A DNA stretch of 64,000 nt. Origin: Pipra filicauda (taxonomy: Eukaryota; Chordata; Aves; Passeriformes; Pipridae). Shown piece after piece: positions 1 to 13,600 of the stretch (positions within the stretch are counted from its first letter, which is position 1; the number at the start of each line of letters is the position of its first letter). The stretch spans positions 8,210,274 to 8,274,273 of the forward strand of contig NW_024104532.1 of assembly GCF_003945595.2 (NCBI RefSeq), written 5' to 3'. Made by a program: the position numbers and the translations under genes. Under the pieces are notes generated by a model. It was given only the letters and a program-made list of their open reading frames with translations, made no database searches and was not told the DNA's origin.

Positions 1-1557
1 GGAGCTCTGAGTTCTTTTGCACTGCAGAGCTTTAAATTAAATTGAAATTTTCTGAGAAAATAGTGATTCAAACACTGCTTCTTATGGCAAAGGCAATGTG
101 TTGAAAGGGAAATGCAGCAGCAGGTAAGTAGAGGTCTTAGTGGCTTACATGGCTTTTACAGAAATGTTCCCACCTTGTTCTGACTGCATACCAGGCATAT
201 GGATCATATCTGAGGGGAATTATGTTGCACTACTTCTGGCTAGAGGCTTTTTTTCCTAAAATTCCCCTTAACACTGTAAGGTGACTGTAATATGGAGTTA
301 CCAGTGGGTTGCTCAGTGCCTCCAGGTGAAGTATGCTCAGAACTTAAACTCTTTGTCAAGCTGTCAGCCCTGCTGAATTATCTTTGGATGCAAAAGACTT
401 TCTGCAAACCTGTTCAGTCTTTCCCAGTGGGTTGGAGACTTGCTCTCCTACCCCCTTGCCTCCCTGTGACGTGCTGCTCGTGTGTGGCAGAGTTGGGTAC
501 AGCTCCATGGCTGCTTTTTGACCCAGTTGCTCCTCAGCATGTGCCTGCTGGAGAGGGGCTGTGGTGCTGTACAGTGTGTGCTGTGCCTTCTGCTCAAAGG
601 GCTCCCCTGGTAAGTCACAGTAATTCAAACCTGTGAGTCCCAACATGAAGGCATGGCCCCCCTTCCAGATATACCACGTGCACTGGGGTTGTGTGGTGGA
701 TCTGTGGACCTGTGGCATATTGTGCTTTTGGCAGCTGGAGATGAGACACCTGCAAGATTAATTCTTCCTGGCTTGTGCCTCCCTGCAGTGCTGTGTTTGG
801 TTAGGAGTTTTGTTGGGGCAAGCTGAAGCTCATTAACTCAGAGTCAAAGGGAGGAAAGGGACATGGATTTGGTGATTAAAATCTGTGGGGTCGCTCAAGG
901 AGTGGGTACTCTGAGCTTTGTGTTCAGCCATACAAGCCCTCAGAGTGTTGCTGGATGTGGTCTCTAATAGAAAAACTCATCAGAGCAGTGCTGTGGAAAT
1001 ACTTCCTCATTCGGATGGAGCAGGTTACACATTTTGTGATACTGAGAAACTAATCTAGTTTGTCATTAATGAAACAGAACATATTGCAATGCAAATGAGA
1101 GGAGTTGCATGACAAGTGGTCCCACAGACCTCGGCACTTGCTATTGATTGTGCAGTCTTAATTATTCATGCTATGCAAATTGCATTTCTCATCTTGCTCC
1201 TTCTTGTCTACATATTTTTGGTACAGGACTTGCCTGCAAACAGTCTTGTTCTTTCACTTGAGAGACAGGGATTGTTTCTGGCAAAGTTCTTAATGTTCCT
1301 TTGTCAAGCAAGTACTGGCTGAGCCAGGCAAGGCTCTGGAGCTCTGTCAGAATGAATTCCTCTTGCTGTAACTTCAGATGAAGAAAGGGAAGAGTTGGTG
1401 GAGTATTATATGATAAGAACAAAAGCTTTAATGTAGTTCTCAACTTCCTTTGGTTTTGATACTGGAGCCCTTGTGGCACTTGTTTTCTGGTCAGTTGTTT
1501 GGAATAGAGATATGAGAGTGTTCTTTTATTCATGCTAAATATTACTTTGCATTTCAG
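1..1557 (+). other. WWC1: WWC1 intron 1, 3' part
   Basis: No coding exon is recognisable here. The WW1-encoding first exon (start codon, PEGWEE-type sequence) is not present, so it lies upstream. The stretch ends in a T-rich tract and acceptor TTTCAG at 1552-1557. Confidence 0.75.
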
Positions 1558-1667
1558 GTACACTAAGCCACTAACCTTTGCAGACTGCATTAGTGATGAG
1601 TTGCCATTAGGATGGGAAGAAGCTTATGACCCTCAGGTTGGAGTCTATTACATAGACCACAACACCA
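1558..1667 (+). CDS. WWC1: WWC1 exon 2 (WW1-WW2 linker and start of WW2)
   Basis: Encodes [20 protein letters not shown] and on to YYIDHNT, the junction of WW1 and most of WW2, including the first WW2 tryptophan. Acceptor TTTCAG, donor GTAAGT; it enters on the third base of a codon and leaves after the first base of a lysine codon. Confidence 0.96.
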
Positions 1668-4600
1668 GTAAGTGACATCTTATTGTGTTTTTGCAGAGTG
1701 ATTGTTTTGTGCCTGTGTTAAAATATACTGAACACTAAACCACATTGCTAACAGCATGTTTTAGAGTAGATCTGAGATCTGCAGCTCGTGAAATCAGATC
1801 CTGTCCTTCTCCATTGTACAAGGCACTTCCCTCTCTAAACGGGAATCTGAGACATTTTGGTTTGCAGTCTTCAAATTGGCAGTCACGTTTGAGCTAATCC
1901 TATGGACACACCTCTGTGAGATTTGGTTCTGCTGAGGAGCCCAACTAAGCAGCAGTGATCTGGAGTTTGTTCTTAGCCTGGAATTTGTCCCTGTGGCGAG
2001 ACCATCAGAAACAGTGCAAAGGTCTTGTGTTGATTCCCCTGGCAGAGATCAACTGAATGACAGCACGAGCTCCCTGTGCTGCAGGAGCTTGCACTGCCTT
2101 TGCTGGAGAGGAAACTCCTGAGATGTGTGCAAGTTCAGGCTCGTGGTGTTTTTATTCTGTGTCCTCAAACTACACTCTTTGTTAGAATGCTTGATAGGCC
2201 AAAAAAGTTAACTTTATAAGCTCATTTGAATTGTGAGAAAATACAGCATTTGATATATCATTGCAGGTATTGTTAGGATGAGTGTATTGGGTTGTGCTAG
2301 AACAAATCCCCTGAAAAAGTAATAAACAAAATAAATCCGTGACTTTGATTCTCTTTACAGAGCAGCTCCAATTGCAGTCCAGAATTTCACAGCAGAACCA
2401 TGCCCAGGCTCTTTTGGGAGAGCTTGTGACTCATACAAAGAGGAAAAACTTTTAAAATTAAGACAAAAGTGCCTCAAAGTTGTGGGATTTTTTTAAGTCT
2501 ACTTCTAGGACTTCAACTGAGAGCTCCAGCATATTTTTTCTCATCAAGTAACAAGATCTTTTTAAAAATAAGAATGTGGAAGCCTGATGTGGCTTTTTTT
2601 TTCCTTGATTTTTTTTCTTCTTCCCTTGAGTATCTTCATCTACATACCCTTTTTCAGAAATGCCAAAAATTCATCCAGGCTTTAGCAGCTTCTCTTGAGT
2701 ATTAAAAATGCAGACTGAAAAAAGCCTATTCCCAAAAAGCACTGATCGACCTCTGCAATACAAAGATCGAAAGTTTCTGGATGTGAAGGTTCCACAAATA
2801 TTGTTATTTAGAGCTTATGTCACCCTAAAATCACAGGATTTACATATCTTTAAATGGCTTTATCCTAAGTATTTTTCTGTGTGGCATGGGACGTTAGGTT
2901 TTACTTTTTACAGGAAAGGATAGTGGAGAAGGAAAGGGTTGGCCCCAGGGTGACCGTGCACAGGTCTGGTTGCTGGTCTGGGAGGGCTGTTACCCCTGGT
3001 CAGCACCACTCAAAAGCACCACAGGATTCAGGGGCATGCAGAGAAGCCTTCAAACTGTGCTGACACCTGCTTAATAAAACAACAGTTGCTTTTAAAAAGT
3101 TATGCTTCTATGGGATGTCAGAGGCTACAAGACTTGAATGAGAATTTCAACTAGAAGGTTAAAAAGAAGAGAAGCCAACTCCTGACCCTATTTCTTATGC
3201 CAGCTCTCATCCAAATCATGATAAAGCAAAACATATCCACTTACCTTAACCTAATCCAGCAGCTCATCCTTGTGGTTTATGTTGAAGTATCCTCTGGAGG
3301 GTGTCCAAAACCTTCTTCCTCTCCAAGGTCTCTTGCAGATTCCCTGGCAGGAAGGAACTGTCATCAGAGAGTATGAAGAGGATGGAGCCATATTGGTTCT
3401 TGCTGCTTAAGTGCTTGAGACTAATTATCAGAAACAAGCCCAAGGACAGACTTAAACTAAATTTAAAGCCATGAACCATTAAAAGAAGTGAGATGGAGAA
3501 CAATTCTAACCACCCCTCTGAGGGAAAATAAATACAATTAAATTGAATTGAGTACCCAGAGTATTCCTAATACAGTATTAATGCATAGCCCTGAGTGTAT
3601 CTCTCTGGGAAAACTTCTTTGGAATTTGATTTGCACAAAGAAATGATGCTGATGCAAACAGGGTAAGGCTACATTCCTCCAACATGAAACAACCAGATTT
3701 ATTTATGGCAAACTCAACATTAAATTAAAAATTCACAAGACAACACATGATGTAATAGCCTTCATTTCTATAGCCCTTTCATTTCACTTTTGAATGTATT
3801 TTGCCTTTCTCAGTAGCTGGGGCCCATCGAGAGCCCTTGGCCAGCATTTTCATTTATTGGTATTACATGTTTGAAAACCAAAGCTCAAAGCTGCAATCAA
3901 GGGAATACAGTTAGTGCTGTGATTACTGTGAAGGTGGAGGTGAATATTTAGAAGAAAGTATGGAAACAAAGCATTTCAATACCTGTGTTTTCCACCCTCT
4001 CCCTGAGCTGGCCTCTAAGGATTCCCTGTGTCAGACACTGTATGGGCTTGGGGCAGTGGCAGAGCTTCCCCACCTAACAGAGGTGTTCAGGATTGTATGT
4101 TTTTATAGTCTTGTTCCTGGTTGCTTATAGTGGAGGGATTTCCCTGCAGCAGCTTCCACCACCCTTCTTGGGATTATGGGAAGAATGGGCTGCTAGTCTA
4201 AGGAAAAAGTGGAAATGGCCAGGTTTGAAGACCTTATATCTATGTAGACTTATGACCCAGTGTCCTGAATTAGACTTCTAGAGTTGTGGGTATTTTGCCA
4301 AGATGCTTATTATACTTGAAATTAAAGAGTCCTGAGTCACAGTTCCTGGTGCTTATTCATGGAATCTAGTCCAGGGAATCTGGATGTCTGGGAATGTGGG
4401 GGTCATCTCTCTGGGTAACTCACAGAAGACTTTCCCCTTCTGATTCAACTGTAAAGTTAAGGGAGTTACTCCATCTGGGTGTGGGTCATGGTTGTATGAA
4501 AATGGGATTTGGGTACAAGAACAGAGGCAGCATCCTGGGGATTTCAGAGCCTTATAGGTCCTGTATCCTTGTGACTTTTCTTTTGCTCCCTCTAAGAGAG

Positions 4601-7600
4601 GCTGTAGTGCTGTCCATGAGGGCACCAGCACCTACAGCTGGCACAAGCAGCTTTTTCCTCAGGTTATTTTGGGACAGTTTTTCAGGCCCAGGCTTAGCTT
4701 TAATGTTACATCGGCTGAAATGTTGCTTCTGCTTGCAGGACCCGTAAAGGACTTTTTGTTGAAATGCTTCTACGAGCTATACTGGGGTTTTTTAATCACT
4801 TTTTGCAGCTTCTCCAAGTTTTGCTGTGTAATTTGAAGTGCCATGTGTTCTTCTGAGTCTTGAGATACTGTTAAAAGAAGTTATTGCTGGAATAGCCTGT
4901 TAATTTTCTCCTCAGCATGATCACAGACAGCTTGTGAAAATGGTTGTGTGTCCATCCCTTGGGTAAAATCCTTTATTTCTGGTTCTGCTCCTGGGATTGT
5001 TGTCCAACTGTTCTCTTCCCTACATCCTGTGCATTCCAGTGTTAGTATTATGCCTGACTCACTCAAGAGCTGCTCATACCTTCCACCCTGGCAGCTTTTA
5101 CTAAATATTTAAAGAGGCTCTTAAGATATGCAGATTAGATTCCTACTGGTAGTTTCAAGCAGGTCCTTTTTATTAATTATTCATTATGTGGTAACTAGAC
5201 ATCCTTATTCAAGCATGTTAGTTTAGACAGTTAAGAGCACTTGGTCAACTGAATATTGGAACCTGTTCCAAACAAGAACATGTAATAGCCTTGAAATAGA
5301 AATGAAAAATGTTTTGGACACTTCCTCACAAAACAGAGACAAACACTGACAATAAATTTGCTTCATTAGTATTAGAACCAGCTGTGTGTCTGTGACCTTA
5401 TGCCTTTTTCACGATTAGAAACCTGGAAAGCAATGTGTTGGTTGTGCTGGGGTAACGGAGATGGAAGTGGTGTAACTGCTCATGGCTGCATTGCCTGTGT
5501 CACCTTCAGTATTCCTCCTGTATTCTTCAGTGATTTACTGCTGTCTCTGCTTTTGGTGAAGGAATTGTTTACTCCCCTTCTGAGATGCTATTTGTATAAT
5601 GTCATTTAAGAAGGTTTCACAAATACATCCTGTGATTTGATGAGTCTTTGTTTTTACTTACCTATGGAATCGGAGTGAGAGGGTTTTCTTTCCCCTCTTT
5701 AGTAAAAGCCACTTGGCAGCCAAAGAGGACGGGCAGAGTTGTAAATGCTTTCATGTTGTCAGATGCAGTATAATGCAGTCATGTGGCAATGATATTTTCC
5801 GAAGGGTTTTTTTAATCAGTGAAACAGTAGAGGTATTTTATTAGTAATGTTATAAAGCAGTTGCAATAAAGATAAGTCTAACAGTCAATGTCAGTATCTT
5901 AGAGCTGTGTGTGCATGTTCTTGGGTGGATGTTTTTAAGAGCCAGAACCAGGGTGGCTTCAGCAGCAGAGGAGTTGGAGAGTTGTATGATAATTTTGTAA
6001 TGAATTGTTCTACACAGTGATTCAGCAAAACTCATTGGAATTCATTGTGGATCAATGGTCACCTCCTAAGAAAAAAGGAAAATATCCTTATTCCACATTC
6101 TTTATTACAGGCAAGGGGCTATTTTAAAATATTGTCATAGACAGTGGAGCTTCTCCAGGCAGCAGAACAAACCTGCATTCTGTTGATCTGGCTTTCTCCT
6201 GTTTTCTGTCCAAGAAACTACCCAGATAGAAGACCCCCGGGTGCAATGGCGGCGGGAGCAGGAGCACATGCTCAAAGACTACCTGGTCCTGGCCCAGGAG
6301 GCGATTGCTGCACAGAAGGAGATCTGTCAAGTGAAGCAGCAGAGGCTTGAATTGGCCCAGCAGGAATATCGGCAGCTTCATGATGTTTGGGAGCACAAAC
6401 TGGGCTCTCAGACCAGCCGTGAGTACTTGGTGAACTCTTAACCAGTGGCTTCCTCTGTCATGAACCCACTAGGACAGTAAACGTGCATGAGACTGCTCCT
6501 CTGATGACTGGGATGTTATGCCACGTCACTCTCCACGTTTGCTCAGTTTGTCTCAAAAGCAGTCACTGCCCCACACCTGGTTTGGTAAAGGCTGATTGTT
6601 GTGGGACACTCTTGTGGCTGGCTCAGTCACTGGTGTCAGTGTGCAGCTTTTCAGCGTGGGCTTCAAAAACTGTGGAAAAAATGTGGTGGTTGGCTCTGTG
6701 TGAAAATGTGAAGTTATGTGGTATTTTTCTTGTTTCCCTTGTTTAAAATACAGAAACAAGGCAAGAAGGGCCATCTTGGATAACATTCCCAGGCCTTTCA
6801 TAGTTTAACATCCCAGTTGAGTGGCTGTTTTGTGGAGCTGAGGGCCTGTGTTTTATGCCATGTGAAAGCCAACAGTGGTGGATTGCCTCTTGTGTGTGTG
6901 AGGAACACTGTTTTGTGCTCCATATTCTTTATTGCACAGGAAGCATCAATACCTATTGCTTCAAAAGTTGGTGCAGAAATGACTATAGAATGCCATATAT
7001 TTCCTCCTCACTTACTAATTAGGAGCTGGAAAATGTCCAGAGGAGGATTTATTTCCTACAAGTATTCCAGAATTTTTTTTATAATCCTCATAATTGCAAA
7101 CTTTCTGTGTTCTTGCTAGCCCCATCAGTGCACCTCTGTCTCCCTGCTTCACTCTCGTGAGTTATGTCTTATGGTGGACAATTCCACTGGTTAATCCTGT
7201 GCCTGATGTTTGAAGATTTTAAGTGGTTTTCTGTCAGCTGAAGCATTCTTGTTTGACAAGGGTCCCATCCATCATCTCTGAAGTACAATTTTTAGTCTTT
7301 ACTTAAGAGGACTCTACTTGAGTGCTGGTGTAGCAGAGCAGTGCACTAAGAACATGAGTTACACTGGTGTGATGTGATCTGTCTTGAGAAGTACAGCCAA
7401 ACTGAAAGAACTAGAACTGCTTTCCCATAGGGCAAAAACTGATGGCTGCAAGGATCAAAATATCTCCCTTGCCTACAGCTACCTCTAACAACATTGTACA
7501 TTGGGGAGATTCTGTACCTTCTGAGGCAGAAGGGGTTTAACCACTGCTGAGAAGAGAGTTCTGCTCTTAATGGGACATTAATTTAATCCAGTATGACACG

Positions 7601-10600
7601 TTGTGTGGTTGGTTTTGTCCTCAAGGCTGTGAGAAGGCTTGCGTTGCATTTTTCAGTTTCTTGTCATTCTTTGCTTTTTTTCCTAAACACTCAGTGAATT
7701 GTTTTGCTCAATGAGAAAGTCTGAAAAAAAAAATTAGGTAAACCTTCATGCAATGCCTGTCCCTTCAGTTCTGTTAAATGCCTTTGGACATGCAGGAAGC
7801 CACACTATTGAATGGAGTGAATGTGTTTGGGAGTTTGAGTTAAGTGTGTTAACCTGGAACAAATCCAGACTCTGGAGATGCAGGACTTAACTCAAACACT
7901 TGTTGTGGAGTACTTGACTGCACCGTTGCCTTTCCCTGCCTGTGAGAGGGGTGAGATCTGGAAATTTGGCAAAAGGCTTACACAAGCAATGTGTGGGGAT
8001 CTGGGTGTGCAGGAGTGATGGGGGTCTTGCTTTGTGCTGGGGAGGAAGGTAAAGCTGCTAAACTGGGTGCTGTATTTGTTCTAGTGCTCTCTGGCTCATC
8101 GTCAAGTTCCAAGTATGACCCGGAGATCCTCAAAGCGGAGATTGCTACTACAAAATCCAGGGTGAGTAGTACAAAGGGACCTTTGCTTGCCATGAGTAAC
8201 CTTCAGATATTCCCAGACCTCATGGCAAATACTAAAAGGGGATGCCAAAGCAGTTGGAAGAGCTAATGTCGCTATTTTTAATCTAGGAGGCGATTTATCA
8301 GAATTTTCAAACGTTGCAATCTTGGGATTTTGAAACACTTTTTTTTCCCCTTAGACTTTAGACTTCCTTGGCAGCTGGCAGGACATCCTGCTGCACAGAC
8401 ACGCTGTGGGCTATGTGCTGGCTCCTGGTTGTGCCCCAGCACTGGAGAGCTGTGAGTTCTCTCCAGAGACTGGCAGCTGTTTTGTCCTGGGCTCAGTGCG
8501 GGTTGTCAGCAGTGGCTTGTGTGCGCTCTCATGCAGAGCCCGGTTTGGGAAGAAGAAAGGACTAAAGTAAAGTAGGTCAGTGTGGCCTCTGTGGAGGAAT
8601 ATAAAACAGCAAGCTGTAGGGTCAGTGGATTTACAATATGTGTTATCATCCTGCTGTGTTACTCGTGCAGTGGGGCCTTTTAGTTTGGTATCTTGGAGGG
8701 TGGCTTTTGTGGAGTGTAACTCCTGTTTTGGTGCTTAACAGTTTTTTTAATGACTGGGAAGGTTTTAAGCATTTCTGAGTAAACTTGACATGTGTTTCAT
8801 TGTTGTCTCTCTTGAACTTTTCTTAACTTTTCTGCTTATGAGGTTGGAACTTCCCTTGAGCCCTAATTCCCTGATATAACAGCATGTGCTGGATAAAACC
8901 CTAGCCAGTGATAAAGTCCTGATGAGGATGCATTTAGGGCTGTTTGCTGCTGTTGAGATGAGCTGATTATCTGGAAAATTTGTTTAGAGTACTGTCTCCA
9001 CTGAATAAATTCTGAATTGAATGGGTAGTGCTGTACCTAAGTACCCATATAAGATATCATTCTAAAAATGTGACACCTTGCTGCAGGTTAATAAACTCAA
9101 GAGGGAAGTAGCTCACATGAAGCAAGAGCTCCAGTACAAAGAGCATGGATTTCAAACACTGAAGAAGTAAGTGTGTTCTCAAGATCTTATTTTCAGTGCA
9201 GAACATTTCTGGCTTGCAATACATCCCCCACTACATTTATAAATAGCTGCCTAAATAACGTAAGCTGAAACATGTTGCTGCTGATATCTTTAGGCATATG
9301 CAGCTGAAAGCAGTACACAGCCATGGGGGTAGTTGTCTCAAATCAATGCCTGTATGTGATTGACCACGTCAGAACTGACTTCATGGCAAGAAGATTTTGA
9401 ACCAGGATCTGGTATTCAGTTTTACTCAGTATGGCTCAACACAGATGACACAGCACAGCCCATTGTTTTGATTATAAGAGCCATGGATCCAGAGCACTGA
9501 GGAAAAACCTGAGGGGGAGTGTGAGGGGAGGAAAAGTTTCAGGTGCTTACCTTTGTATGACTAGGCATCTGGCATCTCTTAAAGAAATATTTATTATAAA
9601 TGTCAACTGTGGTAGAATTCCTTGGGGAAAAGGGAAGGATGAGGTGGTTTGTAATTAGGTTGTGAAAGCAAATACATCTGTGCATGTGAGTCTGTGCCTG
9701 GTTTTTGAAATCATGACTGAAAATAAGGTAATTCTCATAGCTGATCCTCTCCAGCTTAGGAACAAGGCAGCTGGCAGCAGTCTGCCCAAACAAACCCTTT
9801 TGGGGGGTTTGTGTGCACCTTTGTCCTCCCTAGGGAGTCAAAGAGATGATGATATGGCTAAAATTAGAATTCTGAAGCTTAAGGTACTGCTGAGTGGAGT
9901 AACTTAGGCAGTGATGAATGGGGTTCTTTGTTCCTTCTCTTGTCCTTGTTATACTTTGGAGTGTGTTTTTCTTAAAAATTCCTGTCAAGATGCATGCATC
10001 TAGGATGATTCAATTAACTGGATGTTATAAAGTGTTAGCTTACTGGGTTTTTTTTTAACTTCTATGCAGAATTGACATGAAAATGTCTGATACTCAAGGT
10101 GGCTACAAACTTGATGAGGCACAAGCCATTTTAAGTGAAATGAAAGCTCTCAAGAAGGCCATTACATCAGGGGAGAAGGAAAAACAAGACCTCATTCAGG
10201 TATTGAAACAAGATGACTTTATATTATTTTGTGTCACCATTGCTGGAAGATTGAATTCCTGAGAAGTAATTTAAGTATTTTGCCTTTCAGATATGTAATT
10301 GAGATTTTTATTAACATAAACTAGTTCTGTGTTGTGGTTGGACTGCAGCCTTTTAGTTCTTCAGATCCTGGAAATAAGAAGTATAAAATATAACAACTAA
10401 CATTAATAAGCACTTTCTTAGAGATTGGTGTTCATCTCAGGGTTTATTGGTTAAGAATGAACCCGGTGGCCTTCTTGGTCTGCCATGTCCAGCTGAGATC
10501 CTGTCTGTCCAGGCAGGATGGTGATGTGGGCTGCTCCAGGCTGTGGGAGATGCAGTCCAGCCGTGCCTGAGCTCCTGTTTGTGGGGTCTGAGTGGGCTCA

Positions 10601-13600
10601 GCAAACATGTGGTTAATCATGTGGTGAGGCTAAAGTTATGCAGCTGCTGAGGTGCTTTGAGTAGGGGTGAGCTCACCTCATGACTTTTTATGGTTTTAGA
10701 GCCTGGCCAGGTTAAAAGACAGCTTTGTGAACGACAGAGGATCCCAGTCAGACCTGTGGGCCAGCAGCGTGTCTGTGGAAAGCTCCAGCCCTCTGCTACC
10801 CCGGCAGTACCTGGATGTCAGCTCCCAGACAGATGTTTCAGGAAATGTGAGTAATGCTTGAGAAACCCTGTGCATGTGGAGACATTCCCCCTGAACTATG
10901 TGTAGTACTGCCTTAGTGTGAGTTTCCAGGCATGGGCAAGTTTCTGTGAAATCATGCCTTCTCCTGGTTTAAACTTCAGCGTGACCTTCATTTTTGTGTG
11001 CCATGTTAATGGATCTCTAAGGGCAACCTCATGTTTCCCCACACTGTCTCTATGAGAACAACCCAGGTGGGAATAAAAGGGAAGGAAGCTTTTTCTTGCT
11101 TCTTATGATACAAATATTCCCACAGCTCTTTATAGTGATGATATGCTACGAGACAAGAAACTACAGCTACACGTGGGCCAAGCTCTAATGAGGACTCTTC
11201 CCTTAGGAGTGTGTTTGGCTTTTATGGTGTTACAAGTGAGAACAGTGGTGTATGTGCAGATATTTTCATGCCATCAGATGTGTAGAGCTCATAAACCTTC
11301 AGTCCATGTGTGCAACAGGATCATAAGTGTCAGGTGGTGCCAGCCTTGGTCAGTGCTGTGGGTGCATCTTATTTCTCACAGGACAGCACAGAACCTCTCC
11401 TGTGAACCTTTACTGACACATTTGCAGCCACTTTCAGTCAGGACCATGCATGTTAGTAAAGATCTGCAGGTTTGGGCATGATGGAGTGTACCTTGTCTTT
11501 AAGACTTTAGAGCCAAAGCAAGATGTCATCCCAAAACAAGGGTGCAAACAGCATTTTAAAAAAAAAAGATCACAAAGGTATTTGTGTGTGCATGGAAATA
11601 GAACCCCAAGATAGATGTGGTAGATTTACTTTTTTTCTGATAAACTAGGCCAAAAAGAGCCTCTTAATCTTGTGGGGTTTCCAGTATTTGAAGAAATCAT
11701 GAAAAAATGTAATCAAAGGCAGTGTGTTCCTATTCTGTGATGGGTTTAACTGGGAAATGAGTTTGAGAAGAGAAAGTGTCACTTGTAACCTCATTGGTTT
11801 CAACAGAAAAAACCAAAAGAGGAGTGGTTACTAAGTTGCTGATGTTATATTTTGTGTCTCAGTTTATTACCAGCAGCAATAACCAGTTGGCTGAGAAAGT
11901 GAGATTACGCCTGCAGTATGAAGAAGCAAAGAGAAGGTAATTCTTTGGACCTTTTGGCTGTCACACAGCTTATTCTGAGGATATTTCACTAGAAAAGGTA
12001 CCACCAGATTGAAACCCAGCAGTACTGCTAAATAAATATGGTAATTTTTGAGCCAGTGAGACAATAGGCTTTTCGGGCCAGCGTTATCTTTCAAGAAATA
12101 AATAACCATCCTAGAAATTACTAAGACGTGACTAATACATGAAGAATTCAGTCTGGCCACACCTATGGGGACATAAGTGGTTTTGCTACCTGTTGCCAAT
12201 GCTTCCCCATTCCTAATAAGGAGACTGTACTGCAAGGCATCTCCTTACCTTATTCAAAATGAAATGAATGTTTGCATGGCTTGAAGGCTGATAAAGAGAA
12301 AGGTATATTGTGTTAACACCTAACATATCAAAATATTGTCAATGGCTGCAATTCCAGAGCTTATCTGTAAGAACATAAGTTTTCACCCTTGCCCTCTGAT
12401 CTGAGATGAATGGAGAATAGATTAAAAAAAAATTCTATCTACTTAACAGGCCAATTTAAGCAAAAGGTTTCCAGGATTTACTTTTTTGATAGATAATAGC
12501 TAATATAACTGTGTAGTTAAATGAGAAACCACCAAGCATTATTATTTAGACTTTGGCAGGCCTAGTCCTTACAGTGATGTAACCATTGGTGGTGGTGACT
12601 TTTTCACTTTTAACTGCTCTAGAGGGACTTTGCAATTCCACAATAACAAAGTTCAGATGCTTGGTACACTCTGTACTGGGATATATGCAAAGAGAAGGAT
12701 TTTGCTCCAGCCCCTCTAATTAGAAATAAGAGCTTTAAGGCTGAGATTACTCATAATGTTCTCATTTTGGTATATTGGCACGGCCAATAGGCCATGTTTC
12801 TCAGTGGCATAAAATCTGATCTGTCTGTGGCAGTTGTCAAAGGCTGTGAGTGCTCAGCTGCTTCTGACACAAACTTACACTTTTTTTCTTACGTGGAGCA
12901 GTTTCATCAGAACTATTTGTTTAAGCAGTCCAAGATTTGCCAGACTACCTTGACATTGAAATCATGCAGTGACTTTTTAAAACAACATGAAAAATATTAT
13001 TCCTTCAGATGCAGTGGTTAATTTTTCTGTGTTAAGAGTGCGTTTTACTTTTAAGGTTTGCTGAAGACTGCAATTTAATTCACACTGATCTTACCTCTTC
13101 AGTGGTAAGAGGAATGCTCTTACTTTAGCCTCTGTCTTTTCCAAGGAGGGGCAAGGGAATAGTGGCAAACGTGAGAACATAATCAATATGCTCTTTAAAA
13201 AGAGTCAGAACTTTATATAAAGGCAGTGCAGTAGTTCATTTAAGTAATGATGAAGGGCATACACACATCTTGCAATTAGAGAATATTTGATACCCATTCC
13301 CCACGTCTGTCTGAGATTATCTATAGATTTTTCTCAGAGTTTAAAAAATATTATTATGAGGAAAGATGGATCTGAATGGATATGAATGATTGATGCTAAA
13401 ATGCAAAGTTCTCCAGCTATCAGAGCACTGTGGGTTTGGCAGAATGTTTAGTAGGAGCTGCAGAAACAAATACCTTGACTGCTTTAAAGCTGGAACAATA
13501 CTATGGATATAGTGACTCACAAGGAACCTTCTGTTCCTGTGAAAATTCTTCCTTGTGATGTTAGAAGTGTTTCCTGTCCCCACAGCAGCATTAAAATGTT

